Positions 27,424 through 36,082 of a stretch of 60,405 nucleotides of DNA are shown here, in pieces; position 1 is the stretch's first letter, and the number at the start of each line of letters is the position of its first letter. Origin of the DNA: Flavobacterium sp. (lineage in GTDB: Bacteria > Bacteroidota > Bacteroidia > Flavobacteriales > Flavobacteriaceae); NCBI RefSeq assembly GCF_024305175.1, contig NZ_JAMWYY010000013.1, positions 1 through 60,405 on the forward strand, read 5' to 3'. The position numbers and the translations under genes were made by a program. The notes below the pieces were generated by a model. The model was given only the letters and a program-made list of their open reading frames with translations, had not been told where the DNA came from and made no database searches.

Positions 27424-27921
27424 ATGAAAAAAATTACACTTGTGTTGTACAGCCTGCAGCTTTTTATGCTTACAGGTTGTTGCTGGTATTGCGTGGATGA
27501 CGAAATTCCCCCTATGAATAATTATGAAGCTGTTATAATAACCCGTGCCGAACTGGAAAGTGCAGTACAGGTTTTACCACCACATGCTGTTGAAAAAGCC
27601 GGAAAAATTTACATTAAGGATAACCTGATGTTTATCAATGATAAAAATTCAGGATTTCATGTGTATAACTACTCCAATCAGCAAAACCCAGTACCCGTAG
27701 CATTTATTAATACGCCCGGCGCTACCGACCTTGCCGTGCGTAATAATACCATTTACATTAACCAGGCGGTTGACCTTCTTACATTGCAATATAACCCGGA
27801 CACCAACACTATACAGGTTACCAAACGCAACCGTAACGTTTTTCCTCAAAAAGAGGCTCCCGATGCCAGCTATGCAGGTTTAAATAATGATGAGATAATA
27901 ATTGACTGGCAACTTAAATAA
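27424..27921 (+). CDS. LVIVD-type lipoprotein, short
   Basis: A 165-residue lipoprotein (signal peptide with lipobox LTGC). The mature part contains two or three propeller-like blades (KIYIKDNLMFINDKNSGFHVYNYSN, NNTIYINQAVDLLTLQ), as in LVIVD-repeat proteins. It is half the length of its downstream neighbour and looks like a truncated relative, but has its own start and signal peptide. Ten bases separate it from the next gene. It lies 58 bases after the SprB-repeat gene and might be cotranscribed. Function unknown. Confidence 0.8.
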   Translation: MKKITLVLYSLQLFMLTGCCWYCVDDEIPPMNNYEAVIITRAELESAVQVLPPHAVEKAGKIYIKDNLMFINDKNSGFHVYNYSNQQNPVPVAFINTPGATDLAVRNNTIYINQAVDLLTLQYNPDTNTIQVTKRNRNVFPQKEAPDASYAGLNNDEIIIDWQLK

Positions 27922-27931
27922 CAAACGAATC

Positions 27932-28666
27932 ATGAAAAAATATATACTATTGTTGCCTGCCCTGCTTATTATGTTTTTAAGCGGCTGTTCTTCTGACAGT
28001 GATACTGCTGCGAATGCTGACGGTACCGGAGGCTCTCTTGCTGTTTTTGTACTTAAAGGGAATTACCTGTATGCTGTAGATCATTCTAACCTTAATGTAT
28101 TTTCGCTGCTTAATGAAACCGAGCCTGTAAAAGTAAACACTATAAATGTTGGTTTTGATATAGAAACTTTATCCATCCAGGGAGATTTCCTTTATATAGG
28201 CTCTACAAACGGAATGTTTATTTATTCAATAGAAGACCCTGAAACCCCCGAGGAGCTTTCGGCTGTGCAGCATTTTACAGCCTGCGACCCTGTTATAGCT
28301 ACCGAAACGCATGCATTTGTAACATTACACTCTACCACATGGTGTGGCAACAATATTAATGCGCTCGAAATATATGACATTGCCGACAGGGAAAATCCGT
28401 TACTGGTACACAGGCGTAACCTTACTGAACCAAAAGGTATTGGCCTATATAATAACTATCTGTTTGTTTGTGATGATGAAATAAAAGTTTTTGATGTAAC
28501 AGACCCCGAAGCCCCGACTCTTGTTACCAGCATAAACCGTTATTGCTTTGATGTTATAATTAAAGATGATACACTATTTGCAATAGGTAATGAAGGTGTT
28601 TACCGATACAGCCTTAACGCATCTGACATTACAGCTATAACAGAGGTTAGCAGCATCGCGTTTTAA
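27932..28666 (+). CDS. LVIVD-repeat lipoprotein
   Basis: A 244-residue lipoprotein (lipobox LSGC). Repeated blades such as NYLYAVDHSNLNVFSL, DFLYIGSTNGMFIYSIEDPETP, NALEIYDIADRENPLLV and NYLFVCDDEIKVFDVTDPEAP mark a beta-propeller of the LVIVD family, which is exported and of unknown function. A TTG at 27902 would extend the frame into the upstream gene; the ATG at 27932 starts the signal peptide and is preferred. Its stop codon abuts the stop of the convergent DUF421 gene with no gap. Confidence 0.87.
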   Translation: MKKYILLLPALLIMFLSGCSSDSDTAANADGTGGSLAVFVLKGNYLYAVDHSNLNVFSLLNETEPVKVNTINVGFDIETLSIQGDFLYIGSTNGMFIYSIEDPETPEELSAVQHFTACDPVIATETHAFVTLHSTTWCGNNINALEIYDIADRENPLLVHRRNLTEPKGIGLYNNYLFVCDDEIKVFDVTDPEAPTLVTSINRYCFDVIIKDDTLFAIGNEGVYRYSLNASDITAITEVSSIAF

Positions 28667-29185
28667 TCATTTTTTAGCCACGTTTTGCAGTGTCTGGCTG
28701 TCGTCATCCTTTAGTTTAGATATAACGGTTATTTCGCCGGCGGTTTCCAGTATCATAGCATCGATATCTGAAAGGGTGCCTATGCCTTTTTTACGTGCAG
28801 CTACATATACTTCTTCTATAGTAATGCGTTGTTCTTTCAGCACATCGTTAAACACTTCGCCCTTATAAAGCAGTAATGACGGCCTGCTGGTAATTAGTTT
28901 TTTTACAGGTTTGTAGCGCACCGAAAGCCATGTAATACTATATTGCAGCCCTATAAAGAGCAAAAAAACCAGTACGCCGTCTGCAAGGGCTACATCTTTA
29001 TTCAGCGTTACCGTAGCAAAAGCCGAACCTAATGCGATTGTGATAATAAAATCAAAGGCATTCATTTTAGAGAGTGTCCGCTTACCGGAGGTGCGGAGCA
29101 TGATTATGAGGGTTATGTAGGCTAATACAGTAATAATAACAGTGCGTACTATACTTTCCCAACTGTCAAAAAATATCTTGTTCAT
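28667..29185 (-). CDS. DUF421 (YetF-type) membrane protein
   Basis: A 172-residue inner-membrane protein with three N-terminal membrane segments (about 14-32, 44-62, 67-87) and a cytoplasmic C-terminal YetF-like domain. The family block GKRTLSKMNAFDFIITIALGS is clear. The molecular role of the family is not established; in spore-formers relatives act in spore germination and membrane stress. It is a single gene facing the LVIVD operon, with no spacer between stop codons. Confidence 0.92.
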   Translation of the reverse strand: MNKIFFDSWESIVRTVIITVLAYITLIIMLRTSGKRTLSKMNAFDFIITIALGSAFATVTLNKDVALADGVLVFLLFIGLQYSITWLSVRYKPVKKLITSRPSLLLYKGEVFNDVLKEQRITIEEVYVAARKKGIGTLSDIDAMILETAGEITVISKLKDDDSQTLQNVAKK

Positions 29186-29326
29186 GAGTATTTATTTTAT
29201 CTCATACAAGTTACTAAACGCATTACAGATATGACAGTAGTTTAATAAAGCATTAAATATCCGGCTTTGCACCAGGCTACCGTATGTATTACAGAATATT
29301 CTATATTTACCAAAATAATATAGCAG

Positions 29327-29848
29327 ATGAGAGAAATTCTTGCCGCAGTTGCAGAACAGGAAAAAGGAGAGTTTGATTTTACAGAAGCTATGTTTAATGG
29401 ATTCAGGGGTTCAAAAGTGTTTGTGACCTATTATCGGTTAAAGCTGGATTATAAAGGCAATACAATTACTATAAACTATGAATTAGGGAACCATAATATG
29501 GCAAAAATAGAAATGGAGATTAAAAACACGGAAGTTATTCCGCAGTTTTTAGTGACCAACAGGAGCCAGTATTACAGGTTGCTTTACCGTAAAGCGAATA
29601 TTCTAAAAGTAGAATGTAATAATCTAGTTTTTAAAAGATTTATTGAAGAGTTGTTTTTCTCTACAAGTTTAGAGTTGATTGCGAGGAATAATTTGTTTGA
29701 ACCGAAGATTCGCACTTCGTTAACAGATAGTGGCATGAAAATGCTTATAACCGATTTTAATGTAGCATTTTCTGATAAAAAAGGCGCACTTTTAGCCCTT
29801 ATTGATTTTTACAAAAGCATTGTAGATTATTCTGAAAACAGGGTTTAG
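29327..29848 (+). CDS. Hypothetical protein, AT-rich
   Basis: A 173-residue protein with no signal peptide, membrane helix or recognised motif. Mixed alpha/beta composition; the middle holds SKVFVTYYRLKLDYKGNTITINYE, resembling a beta-sheet. Codons are AT-rich compared with flanking housekeeping genes. It is alone on the plus strand, next to an Imm26-like gene and a tRNA gene, in a stretch that looks accessory. A TATATTTA at 29301-29308 may be its -7 box. Orphan immunity protein is one possibility from context only. Confidence 0.72.
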   Translation: MREILAAVAEQEKGEFDFTEAMFNGFRGSKVFVTYYRLKLDYKGNTITINYELGNHNMAKIEMEIKNTEVIPQFLVTNRSQYYRLLYRKANILKVECNNLVFKRFIEELFFSTSLELIARNNLFEPKIRTSLTDSGMKMLITDFNVAFSDKKGALLALIDFYKSIVDYSENRV

Positions 29849-29888
29849 GTTATTATACTTAAAATGCTACTACCCATTAACTAAACAA

Positions 29889-30380
29889 TTAGCTCCACTT
29901 CTCTAAACTCCAATTATCAACTAATCTTTCAATCAAAAGAGTATCATTCCAAATTCCATAAGGCGATAATTTCTTTTGTTCTGTAGTAAGATTTTTAACC
30001 AGTTTTCTATGCAATGTTTCTGTATCAACAATATGCCAGCCTAAAAACTCACCTCTTATTATGTGAGAGTTTCTCATAAATCTTGGCATGTCAAAATTGT
30101 TTACAGGGTAAGAAGATACCCACTCTACAATATTTCGATTATTCGCTGCTGATAGCGGAAAGAATATCATGTATCTTTCTTTAGAGCTAACCAACATATC
30201 AAAATCAACAGGTCGGTTAGCATATAATCCGGATAAAACTCTTATCAAAGCACCCAATATTTCATGTTTATGAATGTAATGCAGATATGCCTTTCCTTTT
30301 GGTGTGTTGATTTCAAAAACATCACCTAATTTAATTCTTTTCGTTGATAACCAATAGATTTTAAAAGTTTTTACTCGCAA
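29889..30380 (-). CDS. Imm26-like protein with uncertain start
   Basis: About 163 residues if started at the TTG at 30380. The block KRIKLGDVFEINTPKGKAYLHYIHKH followed by GALIRVL resembles immunity protein 26 of polymorphic-toxin systems. No ATG precedes this block; the frame stays open through a hydrophobic stretch to a TTG at 30473, but that codon lies inside the terminator hairpin of tRNA-Pro, so the longer form is unlikely. The gene may be 5'-truncated and non-functional. No toxin gene is adjacent. AT-rich. Assignment to Imm26 is by motif memory and is tentative. Confidence 0.6.
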   Translation of the reverse strand: MRVKTFKIYWLSTKRIKLGDVFEINTPKGKAYLHYIHKHEILGALIRVLSGLYANRPVDFDMLVSSKERYMIFFPLSAANNRNIVEWVSSYPVNNFDMPRFMRNSHIIRGEFLGWHIVDTETLHRKLVKNLTTEQKKLSPYGIWNDTLLIERLVDNWSLEKWS

Positions 30381-30455
30381 GCAATTTATAAATAAGAAAA
30401 CTAATATACATTCCAGAAGTAAGATTATATGTTTAGAAATATTACTGGATAAAAA

Positions 30456-30485
30456 AACCACCTGATTGCTCAAGTGGTTTTTGTA
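30456..30485 (-). terminator. Terminator of tRNA-Pro
   Basis: On the minus strand the stem AAAACCAC / GTGGTTTT around a 12-base loop is followed by more T residues, just past the tRNA 3' end. Confidence 0.85.
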
Positions 30486-30492
30486 TAATTTG

Positions 30493-30566
30493 TCGGGAAG
30501 ACTGGATTCGAACCAGCGACCCCTAGCACCCCATGCTAGTACGCTACCAGGCTGCGCTACATCCCG
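30493..30566 (-). tRNA. tRNA-Pro (anticodon GGG)
   Basis: A 74-base cloverleaf on the minus strand. The acceptor strand begins CGGGATG and ends CTTCCCG plus discriminator A; the D arm contains AGCCTGGTAGC; the anticodon stem CTAGC / GCTAG encloses ATGGGGT, giving anticodon GGG; the T loop is TTCGAAT. One T-T mismatch is seen in the acceptor stem. CCA is not encoded. It reads CCC and CCU codons. Confidence 0.96.
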
Positions 30567-30586
30567 AACTTTTTATTTTGGGTGTG

Positions 30587-30594
30587 CAAATATA
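30587..30594 (-). promoter_or_regulatory. -7 box TATATTTG of tRNA-Pro
   Basis: TAnnTTTG on the minus strand, 21 bases upstream of the mature tRNA 5' end. Confidence 0.55.
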
Positions 30595-30622
30595 TTTATT
30601 TGTACGAATAAATAAAAAACGA

Positions 30623-31096
30623 TTATTTAAAATCTGCCTGCACGGATACGTATATATCTACTTCGGCATCCTGCCAGTCGTGGCTACGCTCATCATACAC
30701 TTCAATATCGGCTTTATAAGCGCGGGCAAAATCCTTTTGCCATATATCCTGCCACGTATTAGCAATACAGTCAGGCATTTTACCTTTAGCTGTAAATTTA
30801 ATATAATCGGCAGGTGGTATAACAATGCTTTCCATGCCTTCAGGCACAACAGCACCCGGTGCCACCCTGCAACCTATAAAGTATGAAAATTGTTGAGTAT
30901 GGTCGCCTTCATAATCAAAATATACTGCATACAGCTTATCATCAAGCTTTTCAGGTACTTTTATAAAATATTCGCCTTGTTCAAATTGTTGCCACAGGCT
31001 ACCGCAATCTTTTCCCGACTGTCCATTGGCATTTGTTGTTTTAGTGGGTAATGCTATTCCGGCAAGGTACAGGGTATCTAAATATTGCTTTTCCAT
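30623..31096 (-). CDS. GyrI-like / effector-binding domain protein
   Basis: A 157-residue stand-alone domain of the GyrI-like (AraC effector-binding, SOUL/BtrG fold) type. Features include EYFIKVPEKLDDKLYAVYFDYEGD, a YFIGCRV strand and the C-terminal WQDAEVDIYVSV strand with the conserved acidic residue. Such stand-alone domains bind or hydrolyse small lipophilic or cationic compounds. It lies downstream of the THX gene but beyond a strong terminator, so it probably has its own promoter. No partner gene is evident. Confidence 0.85.
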   Translation of the reverse strand: MEKQYLDTLYLAGIALPTKTTNANGQSGKDCGSLWQQFEQGEYFIKVPEKLDDKLYAVYFDYEGDHTQQFSYFIGCRVAPGAVVPEGMESIVIPPADYIKFTAKGKMPDCIANTWQDIWQKDFARAYKADIEVYDERSHDWQDAEVDIYVSVQADFK

Positions 31097-31105
31097 AAGA
31101 GTGTA

Positions 31106-31134
31106 AATAAAAAGGCAGCCGCACCGGCTACCTT
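31106..31134 (-). terminator. Terminator of the THX gene
   Basis: On the minus strand AAGGTAGCCG / CGGCTGCCTT (one G-T pair) with loop GTG, followed by TTTTATTT. Confidence 0.88.
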
Positions 31135-31150
31135 ATCAATAAGATTTAGT

Positions 31151-31261
31151 TTAATTGTTTGAGGATTCAGTGCTTCCGGAATTTTTATCCTTTGGCCTTC
31201 TTACTCCGAATGAGCCACGCCAAATTTTTCCTCTTTTGGTTTTCTTGTCTCCTTTTCCCAT
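31151..31261 (-). CDS. 30S ribosomal protein THX (bTHX)
   Basis: A 36-residue, very basic protein starting MGKGDKKTKRGKIWRGSFG and continuing VRRPKDKNSGS. This is the THX family, a small protein first found in the Thermus 30S subunit and common in Bacteroidetes, where it fills a cavity at the head of the small subunit and stabilises rRNA. The gene is easily missed because of its size. It has a full promoter (31293-31323), an A-rich leader and its own terminator, so it is a monocistronic unit. Confidence 0.93.
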   Translation of the reverse strand: MGKGDKKTKRGKIWRGSFGVRRPKDKNSGSTESSNN

Positions 31262-31292
31262 AAAAGTTATAATTTGAAAGTTACTACACTCT

Positions 31293-31323
31293 CAAATTTA
31301 CAAAAACAAGTTAAAAATCCCAA
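31293..31323 (-). promoter_or_regulatory. Promoter TTG-N20-TAAATTTG of the THX gene
   Basis: A full Bacteroidetes-type promoter on the minus strand: -33 TTG at 31321-31323 and -7 box TAAATTTG at 31293-31300, 32 bases before the start codon. Confidence 0.78.
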
Positions 31324-31336
31324 ACCAGATTATTGG

Positions 31337-33475
31337 TTACTCGTCAAATCCATGTATCAATATCTCAAGTATTTTAATAGCAGCCTCACTTATGCGTGTG
31401 CCGGGCCCAAATACAGCCACAGCGCCCGAATCAAAAAGGAACTGGTAATCCTGTGCCGGTATCACACCACCAACAATAACCATTATATCTTCACGTCCGT
31501 ACTTTTTAAGCTCTTCAATAACCTGCGGAACCAGCGTTTTATGCCCTGCAGCCAATGATGATACCCCAAGTATGTGCACGTCATTTTCTACCGCCTGTTT
31601 TGCGGCTTCTGCCGGGGTTTGAAAGAGCGGTCCGATATCTACATCAAAGCCCACATCAGCATAACCGGTAGCTACAACTTTTGCGCCGCGGTCGTGCCCG
31701 TCCTGACCCATTTTAGCAATCATGATGCGCGGGCGTCGGCCTTCAAGCTTCGCAAATTTATCGGCAAGCTGCCTCGCCTTTTCAAAACTTTCGTCGTTCT
31801 TTATTTCTTTACTGTACACACCGCTGAAAGATTTAATTTGTGCTTTATACCTGCCGTAAACTGTTTCTAGTGCATCGCTTATCTCGCCAAGCGTTGCCCT
31901 ATGCCTTGCGGCATCTACAGCTAAAGATAGCAAATTACCCTCTCCCGACTTTGCCGCTTCAGTAAGCTTTTGCAGGCATTCTGAAACTTTTTGGTTATCG
32001 CGGGATGCTTTTATGCTTTCAAGCCTTTCAATCTGCTGCCTGCGTACCGTTTGGTTATCTACCTCAAGTATATGCAACGGGTCTTCTTTTTCAAGGCGGT
32101 ATTTGTTTACCCCTACAATTATATCCTGTCCGCTGTCAATGCGCGCCTGCTTGCGTGCAGCCGCTTCTTCTATCCGCAGTTTTGGTATTCCGGCTTCAAT
32201 AGCCTTAGTCATACCGCCCAGTTCTTCTACCTCCTGTATAAGCGCCCATGCCTTTTGCGCTATTTCATTAGTCAGGCTTTCTACATAATAGCTGCCTGCC
32301 CATGGGTCAACCGTTTTAGTAATTTTGGTTTCTTCCTGAAGGAAAATCTGTGTGTTACGTGCTATACGCGCCGAAAAATCTGTTGGCAGTGCAATAGCCT
32401 CATCAAGCGCATTGGTGTGTAAAGACTGTGTGCCGCCAAATGCTGCTGCTGCGGCCTCTATACATGTGCGTGCCACGTTATTAAAAGGATCCTGCTCGGT
32501 AAGGCTCCAGCCACTTGTCTGGCAGTGGGTGCGCAGTGCGAGCGACTTCTGGTCTTCCGGATTGAATTGCTGTAACAGTTTTGCCCACAGCATACGCCCT
32601 GCGCGCATTTTGGCAATCTCCATAAAATGGTTCATACCAATGGCCCAGAAGAACGAAAGGCGCGGGGCAAAGTCATCTATTTTCATTCCGGCGGAAAGTC
32701 CTGTACGAATGTACTCCAAACCATCGGCAAGGGTATAAGCAAGTTCAATATCGGCAGTAGCACCGGCTTCCTGCATGTGGTAACCCGATATACTTATTGA
32801 GTTGAACTTTGGCATGTTCCTGCTGGTATATTCAAATATATCAGCTATTATTTTCATAGATGGGGCAGGAGGGTAAATGTAGGTATTCCGCACCATAAAC
32901 TCCTTAAGGATATCATTCTGGATGGTTCCCGAAAGTTGTTTGGGTGCAACGCCCTGTTCTTCTGCCGCCACTATATAAAATGCCATGATGGGTAACACTG
33001 CACCATTCATGGTCATCGAGACCGACATCTCCCCAAGCGGAATCTGGTTGAACAACACTTTCATATCCTCAACACTGTCAATTGCCACGCCTGCCTTACC
33101 CACATCGCCCACTACACGCTCATGGTCACTGTCATAGCCCCTGTGTGTAGCAAGGTCAAACGCTACCGAAAGCCCTTTTTGGCCTGCCTCAAGGTTGCGG
33201 CGGTAAAACGCATTACTTTCTTCGGCGGTACTAAAACCTGCATACTGGCGTATTGTCCACGGGCGGCGCACATACATGGTTGCATAAGGGCCGCGCAGGT
33301 TAGGTGCAAAACCGGCTGCAAAACCAATATGTTCAAGCCCGGTAATGTCCTTTTCAGAATAATGTTGCTTTACAGCTATGCCTTCGGCGGTAGTAAAGGT
33401 TTCTCCTTTATTCTGATGATTATCAGCTTCCGGTTTTTGGGCTAATGTAATATGTTGAAGGTCTTTTCTTTTCAT
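31337..33475 (-). CDS. scpA: Methylmalonyl-CoA mutase, large (B12-binding) subunit
   Basis: A 712-residue subunit that interconverts succinyl-CoA and (R)-methylmalonyl-CoA with adenosylcobalamin. The N-terminal TIM barrel carries the substrate-binding [18 protein letters not shown] block; the C-terminal cobalamin domain (about 580-712) has the lower-ligand motif DGHDRGAK and the flavodoxin-like GGVIP segment. Together with the small subunit it links propionate, branched-chain amino acid and odd-chain fatty acid breakdown to the TCA cycle. It is the last gene of the udk-divIC-mutA-scpA run and follows the small subunit by 11 bases. Confidence 0.97.
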   Translation of the reverse strand: MKRKDLQHITLAQKPEADNHQNKGETFTTAEGIAVKQHYSEKDITGLEHIGFAAGFAPNLRGPYATMYVRRPWTIRQYAGFSTAEESNAFYRRNLEAGQKGLSVAFDLATHRGYDSDHERVVGDVGKAGVAIDSVEDMKVLFNQIPLGEMSVSMTMNGAVLPIMAFYIVAAEEQGVAPKQLSGTIQNDILKEFMVRNTYIYPPAPSMKIIADIFEYTSRNMPKFNSISISGYHMQEAGATADIELAYTLADGLEYIRTGLSAGMKIDDFAPRLSFFWAIGMNHFMEIAKMRAGRMLWAKLLQQFNPEDQKSLALRTHCQTSGWSLTEQDPFNNVARTCIEAAAAAFGGTQSLHTNALDEAIALPTDFSARIARNTQIFLQEETKITKTVDPWAGSYYVESLTNEIAQKAWALIQEVEELGGMTKAIEAGIPKLRIEEAAARKQARIDSGQDIIVGVNKYRLEKEDPLHILEVDNQTVRRQQIERLESIKASRDNQKVSECLQKLTEAAKSGEGNLLSLAVDAARHRATLGEISDALETVYGRYKAQIKSFSGVYSKEIKNDESFEKARQLADKFAKLEGRRPRIMIAKMGQDGHDRGAKVVATGYADVGFDVDIGPLFQTPAEAAKQAVENDVHILGVSSLAAGHKTLVPQVIEELKKYGREDIMVIVGGVIPAQDYQFLFDSGAVAVFGPGTRISEAAIKILEILIHGFDE

Positions 33476-33486
33476 GCTTCTTGTTT

Positions 33487-34863
33487 CTATTTAACAACAG
33501 ATGTATCTTCCGCATCAAGTCGTTCTTTTTCAATTCGCTCGGCAAGTCTTCTTTCTATAACAGGTACAATAAGCGTTTTACGCGAATCTGTTTTTACAAA
33601 CGGATACAACTCTATATCGCCGTTCATCCTGTCATTTTTATTGGGATATTTATTAGTGCCGAGCAATATTTCTTTACCACTGTCAAAAAGCTCCTGCTCT
33701 TTGGCAGCGCTTTCCTGTATTTTTCGTTGTATAGTCCCTTCTTTCAGCTGGTGAAGAAAGCCACCATTAGCCTCAATGTCTTTAAATAATGCCAGTGCCT
33801 TTTCCGCCAGTTGGGCCGTAAGCTCTTCAATATAATAAGCGCCATCGGCGGCATTATTTACTTTATCAAAATAGCTTTCGTGTTTTAAAATAAGAAGCTG
33901 GTTGCGGGCTATCCTGTCGCCAAACTCATTATCCTTGTGGTAAATGGCATCATAAGCCATATTGCTCACAGCATTTGCACCACCCAATATCGCACTCATG
34001 CACTCTGTTGTGGTGCGCAGCATGTTTACATTATAATCATACAGGGTTTTATTCCTTTTAGATGGCGTTGCCAAAATATGGCATTCTTCGTTATGCCCAT
34101 ATTCTTTAGCTACAACGGCAAACAACTGCCTTAAAGCCCTTAGCTTGGCTATTTCAAAAAAGTAATTGCACCCGACAGAAACCTGTATAACTACAGGCTT
34201 ATTTATAGTTGCTATAGCATTAAAGTATTCGTTTGCATATGCAAGGGTGTAGGCTATCTGCTGTACAATATTTGCACCCGCATTTTGGTAAAGGCCGGCA
34301 TCAGTGCTCAGGAAACTGATATTGCTGCATGCAATGGCTATGGTATTAAGCGCATCAAGGTCTTTTTCCATATTGCCGAACCAGTTACCATCTTTAGCAA
34401 GGTGGCCTATAGGGTCGAGCATCACATAAAAAACGGTATCATTTTGCTTTGCAATACTGTCTAACCGTTTAACGAAATCGATTGAGAGAAAACCTAATTT
34501 AAAATAAACAGGTGTTGCTTTTAAATCTATTGCATTTAGTAGTTTGTCTACATCAGTCCCTTCATTATCTACGGTAAAACGGATACTCTCGGCACCACGT
34601 TTTAATGTTGTGGCTGCCCTTTCGGCAGATTTATCCACATCATGCACATAGATATCCTGGCAAATGCTGAAAGCGGTATTGTTGCCTGTATCCGCTGCGG
34701 ACACAGTTTCATCATAATGATAAAAAGGCTTTACTTTTATACCTTCCGGGCTTTCCCAAACAAGTGTTTCGTTATAATCGGCTCCTTTAAGCTCAAATTG
34801 TATCTGCTGTTTCCATTGCTTGGATGATACATGCTCAAAACCTTCAAATAGTTGTTCGCTCAT
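33487..34863 (-). CDS. mutA: Methylmalonyl-CoA mutase, small subunit
   Basis: A 458-residue partner of the large subunit. It is homologous to the mutase barrel but lacks both the catalytic substrate contacts and the C-terminal cobalamin domain, as expected for the alpha-beta heterodimeric enzyme of Bacteroidetes and propionibacteria. The N-terminus [30 protein letters not shown] is typical. It lies 11 bases after the divIC-like gene and 11 bases before the large subunit. Confidence 0.95.
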   Translation of the reverse strand: MSEQLFEGFEHVSSKQWKQQIQFELKGADYNETLVWESPEGIKVKPFYHYDETVSAADTGNNTAFSICQDIYVHDVDKSAERAATTLKRGAESIRFTVDNEGTDVDKLLNAIDLKATPVYFKLGFLSIDFVKRLDSIAKQNDTVFYVMLDPIGHLAKDGNWFGNMEKDLDALNTIAIACSNISFLSTDAGLYQNAGANIVQQIAYTLAYANEYFNAIATINKPVVIQVSVGCNYFFEIAKLRALRQLFAVVAKEYGHNEECHILATPSKRNKTLYDYNVNMLRTTTECMSAILGGANAVSNMAYDAIYHKDNEFGDRIARNQLLILKHESYFDKVNNAADGAYYIEELTAQLAEKALALFKDIEANGGFLHQLKEGTIQRKIQESAAKEQELFDSGKEILLGTNKYPNKNDRMNGDIELYPFVKTDSRKTLIVPVIERRLAERIEKERLDAEDTSVVK

Positions 34864-34874
34864 GCAGTTCTTTT

Positions 34875-35228
34875 TTATAAAGCTTTAGAGGTGGTTTGCT
34901 CTTCGGGCACTTCTTCCTCAAATTCAATTATATAAATATCTTCGTCCTCGCGTTTCATATAATATTTTTCGCGGGCATATTTTTCGGTTTGGTCAGGGTT
35001 CTGCAGCTGCTTAATGCTGGTGCTGTCTTTCCTTATTTCCTTTACGTAGTATTCCTTATTTTCCTCCAGTTCCTTTATTTCATTATCCAGTACCGGATGA
35101 TCAAAATAAAGCGAGTAGTTATCAATAAAAACCATCCATACAGCAAAAAAAATGATAACCAGTACATAGCGGTTCCCTATAAATTTAAGGAAAGGGTATT
35201 TAGCGGTTAATTTGCTGAAAGGTTTCAT
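34875..35228 (-). CDS. Septum formation initiator family protein (DivIC/FtsB type)
   Basis: A 117-residue bitopic protein: a short cytoplasmic N-terminus, one membrane segment (about 21-37), then a coiled coil (about 48-75) and the family motif YAREKYYMKREDEDIYIIEF. FtsB/DivIC proteins form a complex with FtsL and FtsQ/DivIB at the division site. In Flavobacteria this gene is regularly placed between udk and the methylmalonyl-CoA mutase genes, as here. Confidence 0.92.
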   Translation of the reverse strand: MKPFSKLTAKYPFLKFIGNRYVLVIIFFAVWMVFIDNYSLYFDHPVLDNEIKELEENKEYYVKEIRKDSTSIKQLQNPDQTEKYAREKYYMKREDEDIYIIEFEEEVPEEQTTSKAL

Positions 35229-35313
35229 ATTGTAAATTTATAAACTATTACAAAGTAATATGTTTTTTAAGCCAATTATCTTTTGGTATATAGCTAATTG
35301 GCAAATATAGGTA

Positions 35314-35922
35314 TTATAATATCCGTTGGTTAATAACGGCCCTTACCACATCAATGGCTACTGTATTATAACGGTCGTTAGGAATAATTATATCGGCATG
35401 GGCTTTTGTAGGCTCAATAAACTGCTCGTGCATGGGTTTCAGTGTAGTCTGGTAGCGGTTAAGCACTTCTTCCATGTCCCTGCCGCGTTCAGCAATATCC
35501 CTGCGCAGGCGGCGTATAAGCCTTTCGTCAGAGTCGGCATGAACGTATATTTTAATGTCAAACATATCACGCAGTTTGGGGTCAGATAATATCAGGATGC
35601 CCTCTACAATCATTACTTTACGCGGATGTGTTACTATAGTATCGTCAGTGCGGTTGTGGGTAACAAAAGAGTAAACCGGCTGCTGTATAACATTACCTTT
35701 TTTAAGCTCGGTAAGGTGGGTTGCAAGCAGTTCAAAATCAATTGCCCGCGGGTGGTCAAAGTTGATTTTTGCACGGTCTTCAAAACTCAGGTGGGAGTTA
35801 TCCCTGTAATAGGAGTCCTGAGAAATTATCCCCACCTCCGTAAGCGGAAGCTCGTTCATTATCTGGTGTACAACTGTTGTCTTACCGCTTCCGGTGCCAC
35901 CTGCAATTCCTATAATAAGCAT
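35314..35922 (-). CDS. udk: Uridine kinase
   Basis: A 202-residue P-loop kinase that phosphorylates uridine and cytidine in pyrimidine salvage. The Walker A motif GGTGSGKTT is at residues 8-16; SQDSYYRD, FDHPRAIDFELL and VEGILIL are the Udk family blocks. First gene of the minus-strand run; the gap to the divIC-like gene is 85 bases. A -7 box lies 29 bases upstream. Confidence 0.96.
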   Translation of the reverse strand: MLIIGIAGGTGSGKTTVVHQIMNELPLTEVGIISQDSYYRDNSHLSFEDRAKINFDHPRAIDFELLATHLTELKKGNVIQQPVYSFVTHNRTDDTIVTHPRKVMIVEGILILSDPKLRDMFDIKIYVHADSDERLIRRLRRDIAERGRDMEEVLNRYQTTLKPMHEQFIEPTKAHADIIIPNDRYNTVAIDVVRAVINQRIL

Positions 35923-35951
35923 TATTTAAATTGTATTGTTTTGCGTTGATG

Positions 35952-35959
35952 CAAAAATA
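35952..35959 (-). promoter_or_regulatory. -7 box TATTTTTG of udk
   Basis: TAnnTTTG on the minus strand; predicted transcription start about 35945. No TTG at the usual -33 distance. Confidence 0.5.
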
Positions 35960-36054
35960 GCAATTATAAAAGGTGTTTGTATAATGCACTGCATTTTAAA
36001 TCAAGATTTAATATTGGCAGCTACAATCGGTAATACATTAATAAAAAATATAGC

Positions 36055-36062
36055 TATATTTG
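36055..36062 (+). promoter_or_regulatory. -7 box TATATTTG
   Basis: TAnnTTTG 20 bases before the start codon at 36083. It shows that longer in-frame starts upstream (from 35936) are not used. Confidence 0.6.
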
Positions 36063-36082
36063 AACAAAGAGTGCCAAACGCT

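Noticed and set aside
27424..28666. The two LVIVD lipoproteins as one frameshifted gene
   Set aside because: Each has its own start codon, signal peptide and lipobox, with a 10-base gap between them.
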